Part shown: in pieces, positions 6,077-8,017 of the stretch
How positions within the stretch are numbered: the stretch's first letter is position 1
Layout of the letters: every line of letters begins with the position of its first letter
DNA from: Vulcanimicrobiota bacterium
GTDB taxonomy: Bacteria > Vulcanimicrobiota > Vulcanimicrobiia > Vulcanimicrobiales > Vulcanimicrobiaceae
NCBI GenBank assembly: GCA_013043945.1
Contig: JABEUW010000098.1
Span: 1-8,017, forward strand
Direction of reading: 5' to 3'
Length of the DNA stretch: 8,017 nt
Position numbers and translations under genes: made by a program
Notes under the pieces: model-generated
What the model saw: only the letters and a program-made list of their open reading frames with translations
Database searches by the model: none
Told to the model about the DNA's origin: nothing

Positions 6077-7445
6077 AGGCGATCAGGTCGCCGCGTTCGA
6101 CGAAGCCCTCTTCCTGCATGCGCCGCTCGGTGACGTACAAGAGAACGTCGATCGATGCGTACTGGTCGATCAGTAACGCCTCGACGCCCCAAACCAACGC
6201 CAGTCGCTGTGCGACCCTCCGATGCGGGGTGAGCGCGACGACGCGCGCACTCGGCCGGAATGCGGCGATGTGATGGGCGGTGTTTCCGGTAGTGGTGCCG
6301 GTAACGATAAAGGGAATCTTGAGTTCGCTACTCGCCCGCGTCGCAGCCTCGGCGATCGAACTGGCGATCGTCGGCTCGCTTTTCTCTAATCGTCGGTCGC
6401 GTAGCGTCGCGTGCGGATAATGCTTTTCGATCTCGCGCGCGATCTCGGCCATGGTGCGGACCGCTTCGGTCGGATAGGCGCCGCGCGCGGTCTCGCCGGA
6501 GAGCATTATGGCGTCGGTCCCGTCGAGGATCGCGTTGGCGACATCGGCGACCTCGGCACGCGTCGGGCGGGAGTTCGCGGTCATCGATTCGAGCATCTGC
6601 GTCGCCGTCACGACCGGCTTGCTCGCTCGATTGCAACGGGCGATAAGATCTTTTTGAACCAACGGTACCTGTTCGAGCGGAATCTCGATTCCGAGATCGC
6701 CGCGCGCGACCATGATACCGTCGGCGGCTGCGATGATGCGGTCGATATCTTCCAACGCCTCGTGCTTCTCGATCTTCGCCAGCACCGGAACGTGCTTTCC
6801 ACGCTCCTTCATAAACTTTTTCACGCGATCGATATCGTCGACGCTGCGTACGAACGAGACGGCGACGTAATCGACCTGTTGCTCGAGCCCAAACGCGAGA
6901 TATTCAAGATCGCGGTCGGTAACGGCGTCGATATTCAACGAACCGTCGGGGTAGTTGATTCCTTGGCGAGCGCGCAGGTCGCCGCCGAACTCGACGGTGG
7001 TGACGATGTGCTCGGTATCTTTTTCGATGATGCGCAACGTGATCGAACCGTCTTGCAGGTAGATGCGTTTCCCAACTTCGACATCGTGCGGCAACGCGGC
7101 GTACGAGACGCTGACGCCTTCGTTGCCGCCGACGCGATCGTCGACGTAGAGGTCGAAACGGTCGCCACGCTCGAGCCGCACGCTCTCGATCCCCGCGGCG
7201 AAGCCTCCGGTGCGTACCTTCGGTCCCGGAAGATCCTGTAATACCGCAATGTGGATGCCTAATTCGTCGGCGAGCTCGCGCGCGCTGCGAATGACCGCGG
7301 CGTGTTCGTCGGGCGTGCCGTGCGAAAAATTCAAGCGAAATACGTTCGCACCGGCGACCAGCAGCGAACGCATAACGCTGCGTTCCCGTGAGGCGGGGCC
7401 GATCGTCGCAACGATCTTCGTCCGTTTTTGCATGATCGGTTCCAT
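6012..7445 (-). CDS. pyk: Pyruvate kinase
   Basis: Glycolytic enzyme that transfers phosphate from phosphoenolpyruvate to ADP. The 477-residue product is the standard short bacterial form (A, B and C domains, no extra C-terminal PEP-utiliser domain). Motifs: TKIVATIGPAS (9-19), RLNFSHG (37-43), the B-domain block LQDGSITLRI (130-139), AKIEKHEAL with the catalytic-site Lys224 and Glu226 (223-231), VARGDLGIEIP with metal-binding Asp250 (246-256), VVTATQMLESM (278-288) and DAIMLSGETARG. It ends in the usual GGTNVLKIH segment. The segment equivalent to GPEIRTG is GPKVRTG, so Lys76 replaces the Glu that marks potassium-dependent enzymes. The start may be ATG 7445 or ATG 7433 (product beginning MQKRTK); neither has a strong ribosome site. 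It is convergent with and overlaps recN by 65 bp, and is divergent from the TonB-like gene. Confidence 0.96.
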   Translation of the reverse strand: MEPIMQKRTKIVATIGPASRERSVMRSLLVAGANVFRLNFSHGTPDEHAAVIRSARELADELGIHIAVLQDLPGPKVRTGGFAAGIESVRLERGDRFDLYVDDRVGGNEGVSVSYAALPHDVEVGKRIYLQDGSITLRIIEKDTEHIVTTVEFGGDLRARQGINYPDGSLNIDAVTDRDLEYLAFGLEQQVDYVAVSFVRSVDDIDRVKKFMKERGKHVPVLAKIEKHEALEDIDRIIAAADGIMVARGDLGIEIPLEQVPLVQKDLIARCNRASKPVVTATQMLESMTANSRPTRAEVADVANAILDGTDAIMLSGETARGAYPTEAVRTMAEIAREIEKHYPHATLRDRRLEKSEPTIASSIAEAATRASSELKIPFIVTGTTTGNTAHHIAAFRPSARVVALTPHRRVAQRLALVWGVEALLIDQYASIDVLLYVTERRMQEEGFVERGDLIAFTTGMPVGAGGTNVLKIHQIP

Positions 7446-7457
7446 CGTTCTTCGCGA

Positions 7458-7499
7458 TGCGCGCCCGAGATTGCAGGCTCCTGCGTGCCCGGGCGCGCA
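7458..7499. repeat. 42-bp dyad symmetry between the divergent pyk and TonB-like genes
   Basis: Outer arms TGCGCGCCCG (7458-7467) and CGGGCGCGCA (7490-7499) are perfect 10-bp reverse complements. Inner arms GCAGG (7473-7477) and CCTGC (7480-7484) are perfect 5-bp reverse complements. Both pairs share the same centre, between 7478 and 7479, and one further pair (7469/7488) also matches. So 16 of 21 dyad positions agree. It occupies most of the 69-bp gap between the two starts (7446-7514), where both promoters should lie. It could be an operator for a dimeric regulator, or an RNA hairpin in a 5' leader. No known operator is recognised. Confidence 0.55.
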
Positions 7500-7514
7500 A
7501 TACGCGCCGAAGCG

Positions 7515-8017
7515 ATGAGCGAGCAATCGGCCGACGACCGCGATCGACGCGAACAGGGGAAGCGCAACGCCCTTAGCGCGTTTGGGTCGCTCGCGCTCCA
7601 CGCACTGATGGCGGCGACGCTTTTCACGATCTCCATCGCCCCCTCGGCGCAAGAACCCGAGGCCAACGCGAGTACGTCGACCGTCCTCATCGTCGAACGA
7701 CAGGTCGCCGCGGTTCGCGCCAATCCGCGTCCGCAGCCGCCGAAGCCGCAGGTCGTTCCGCGCCCGCCGCAGCCGCCGCGCCCGCCCCAACAACCGCGCC
7801 TGCTCTCGGTGACGCGGCCATCGGCCTCACCGCAACCGCCGCCACGCCCGATTCGCACGCCCCGCCCCTCGCCGGCACCGAGGCAGGCCGCTCCAACCGC
7901 TCGCCCGAGCCCTGCCCCGCTCGTCGCGCGCGTCGCCCCAAGCCCAAGTCCCATGCCGACGCTCGCTCCGCGGCCATCGCCGCAGCCGACGCTGACGCCG
8001 CGACCGATCCCCTCCCC
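7515..8017 (+). CDS. Proline-rich TonB-like energy transducer, N-terminal part (cut by window edge)
   Basis: An open frame from ATG 7515 to the last base gives 167 residues without a stop. Residues 1-19 are charged and hydrophilic (cytoplasmic side). Residues about 20-43 (LSAFGSLALHALMAATLFTI and onward) form one membrane segment containing Ser25-x3-His29, the same S-x3-H spacing as Ser16/His20 of E. coli TonB, which is needed for coupling to ExbB-ExbD. From about residue 64 the sequence is dominated by Pro with Arg, Gln, Ser, Thr and Ala (for example RPQPPKPQVVPRPPQPP), as in the periplasm-spanning linker of TonB proteins. The C-terminal TonB domain would lie beyond the window, so the assignment rests on topology, the S-x3-H motif and the linker. 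The ribosome site is weak; GTG 7485 in the same frame is an alternative start. A different proline-rich membrane protein cannot be excluded. Confidence 0.72.
   Translation, partial: MSEQSADDRDRREQGKRNALSAFGSLALHALMAATLFTISIAPSAQEPEANASTSTVLIVERQVAAVRANPRPQPPKPQVVPRPPQPPRPPQQPRLLSVTRPSASPQPPPRPIRTPRPSPAPRQAAPTARPSPAPLVARVAPSPSPMPTLAPRPSPQPTLTPRPIPS

Noticed and set aside
7470..7500. Possible pyk promoter on the minus strand (TTGCGC ... TGCAAT)
   Set aside because: The spacer is 19 bp and the -35 matches only three positions; too weak to annotate.
7446..7793. Upstream extension of pyk across the divergent gap
   Set aside because: Family sequence starts at the TKIVATIG motif just after 7433; the extension lies antisense to the TonB-like gene and has no pyruvate kinase similarity.
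1..8017. Frequent CGATCG and GCGATCGC words (for example 415-422 and 1519-1526)
   Set aside because: Such words are expected from codon use in GC-rich coding DNA; I cannot test over-representation without a computed background model, so no repeat family is claimed.

Overview
The window is a tightly packed, GC-rich bacterial chromosomal segment that looks like housekeeping DNA interrupted by one unusual gene pair. It holds ten protein-coding genes and no RNA genes, insertion sequences or CRISPR arrays that I can see. The gene order xseA-xseB ... tlyA-nadK-recN resembles the order known from Firmicutes and Actinobacteria. A TonB-like protein at the right edge points to a diderm cell envelope. 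Together these suggest a GC-rich, deep-branching diderm lineage such as the Eremiobacterota or Armatimonadota. That placement is inference only, and no marker here fixes the phylum.

Left block, plus strand, 1-1180: the 3' two thirds of xseA (exonuclease VII large subunit), complete xseB (small subunit), and a 77-residue membrane miniprotein with a zinc-ribbon-like N-terminus. The three are joined by two 4-bp ATGA stop/start overlaps, so they are probably one operon.

Middle block, minus strand, 1177-2585: a cytosolic six-Asp-box (BNR) beta-propeller protein followed by a MoaD/ThiS-like ubiquitin-fold protein that ends exactly in Gly-Gly. They are joined by a GTGA overlap. The MoaD/ThiS-like stop codon overlaps the stop codon of the zinc-ribbon miniprotein. 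The pair lies inverted between xseB and tlyA, and its function is unknown to me.

Right-centre block, plus strand, 2695-6076: tlyA (S4-domain RNA 2'-O-methyltransferase), nadK (NAD kinase, ATGA overlap with tlyA) and recN (SMC-like DNA repair ATPase, 8 bp after nadK). A TTGACA hexamer in the 109-bp divergent gap before tlyA may be part of its promoter.

Right block: pyk (pyruvate kinase) on the minus strand, whose 3' end overlaps the 3' end of recN by 65 bp. Divergent from pyk is the start of a proline-rich TonB-like protein that runs off the window. The 69-bp gap between these two starts contains a 42-bp dyad symmetry. No stretch over 300 bases lacks a gene. Neither convergent junction has room for an intergenic terminator.
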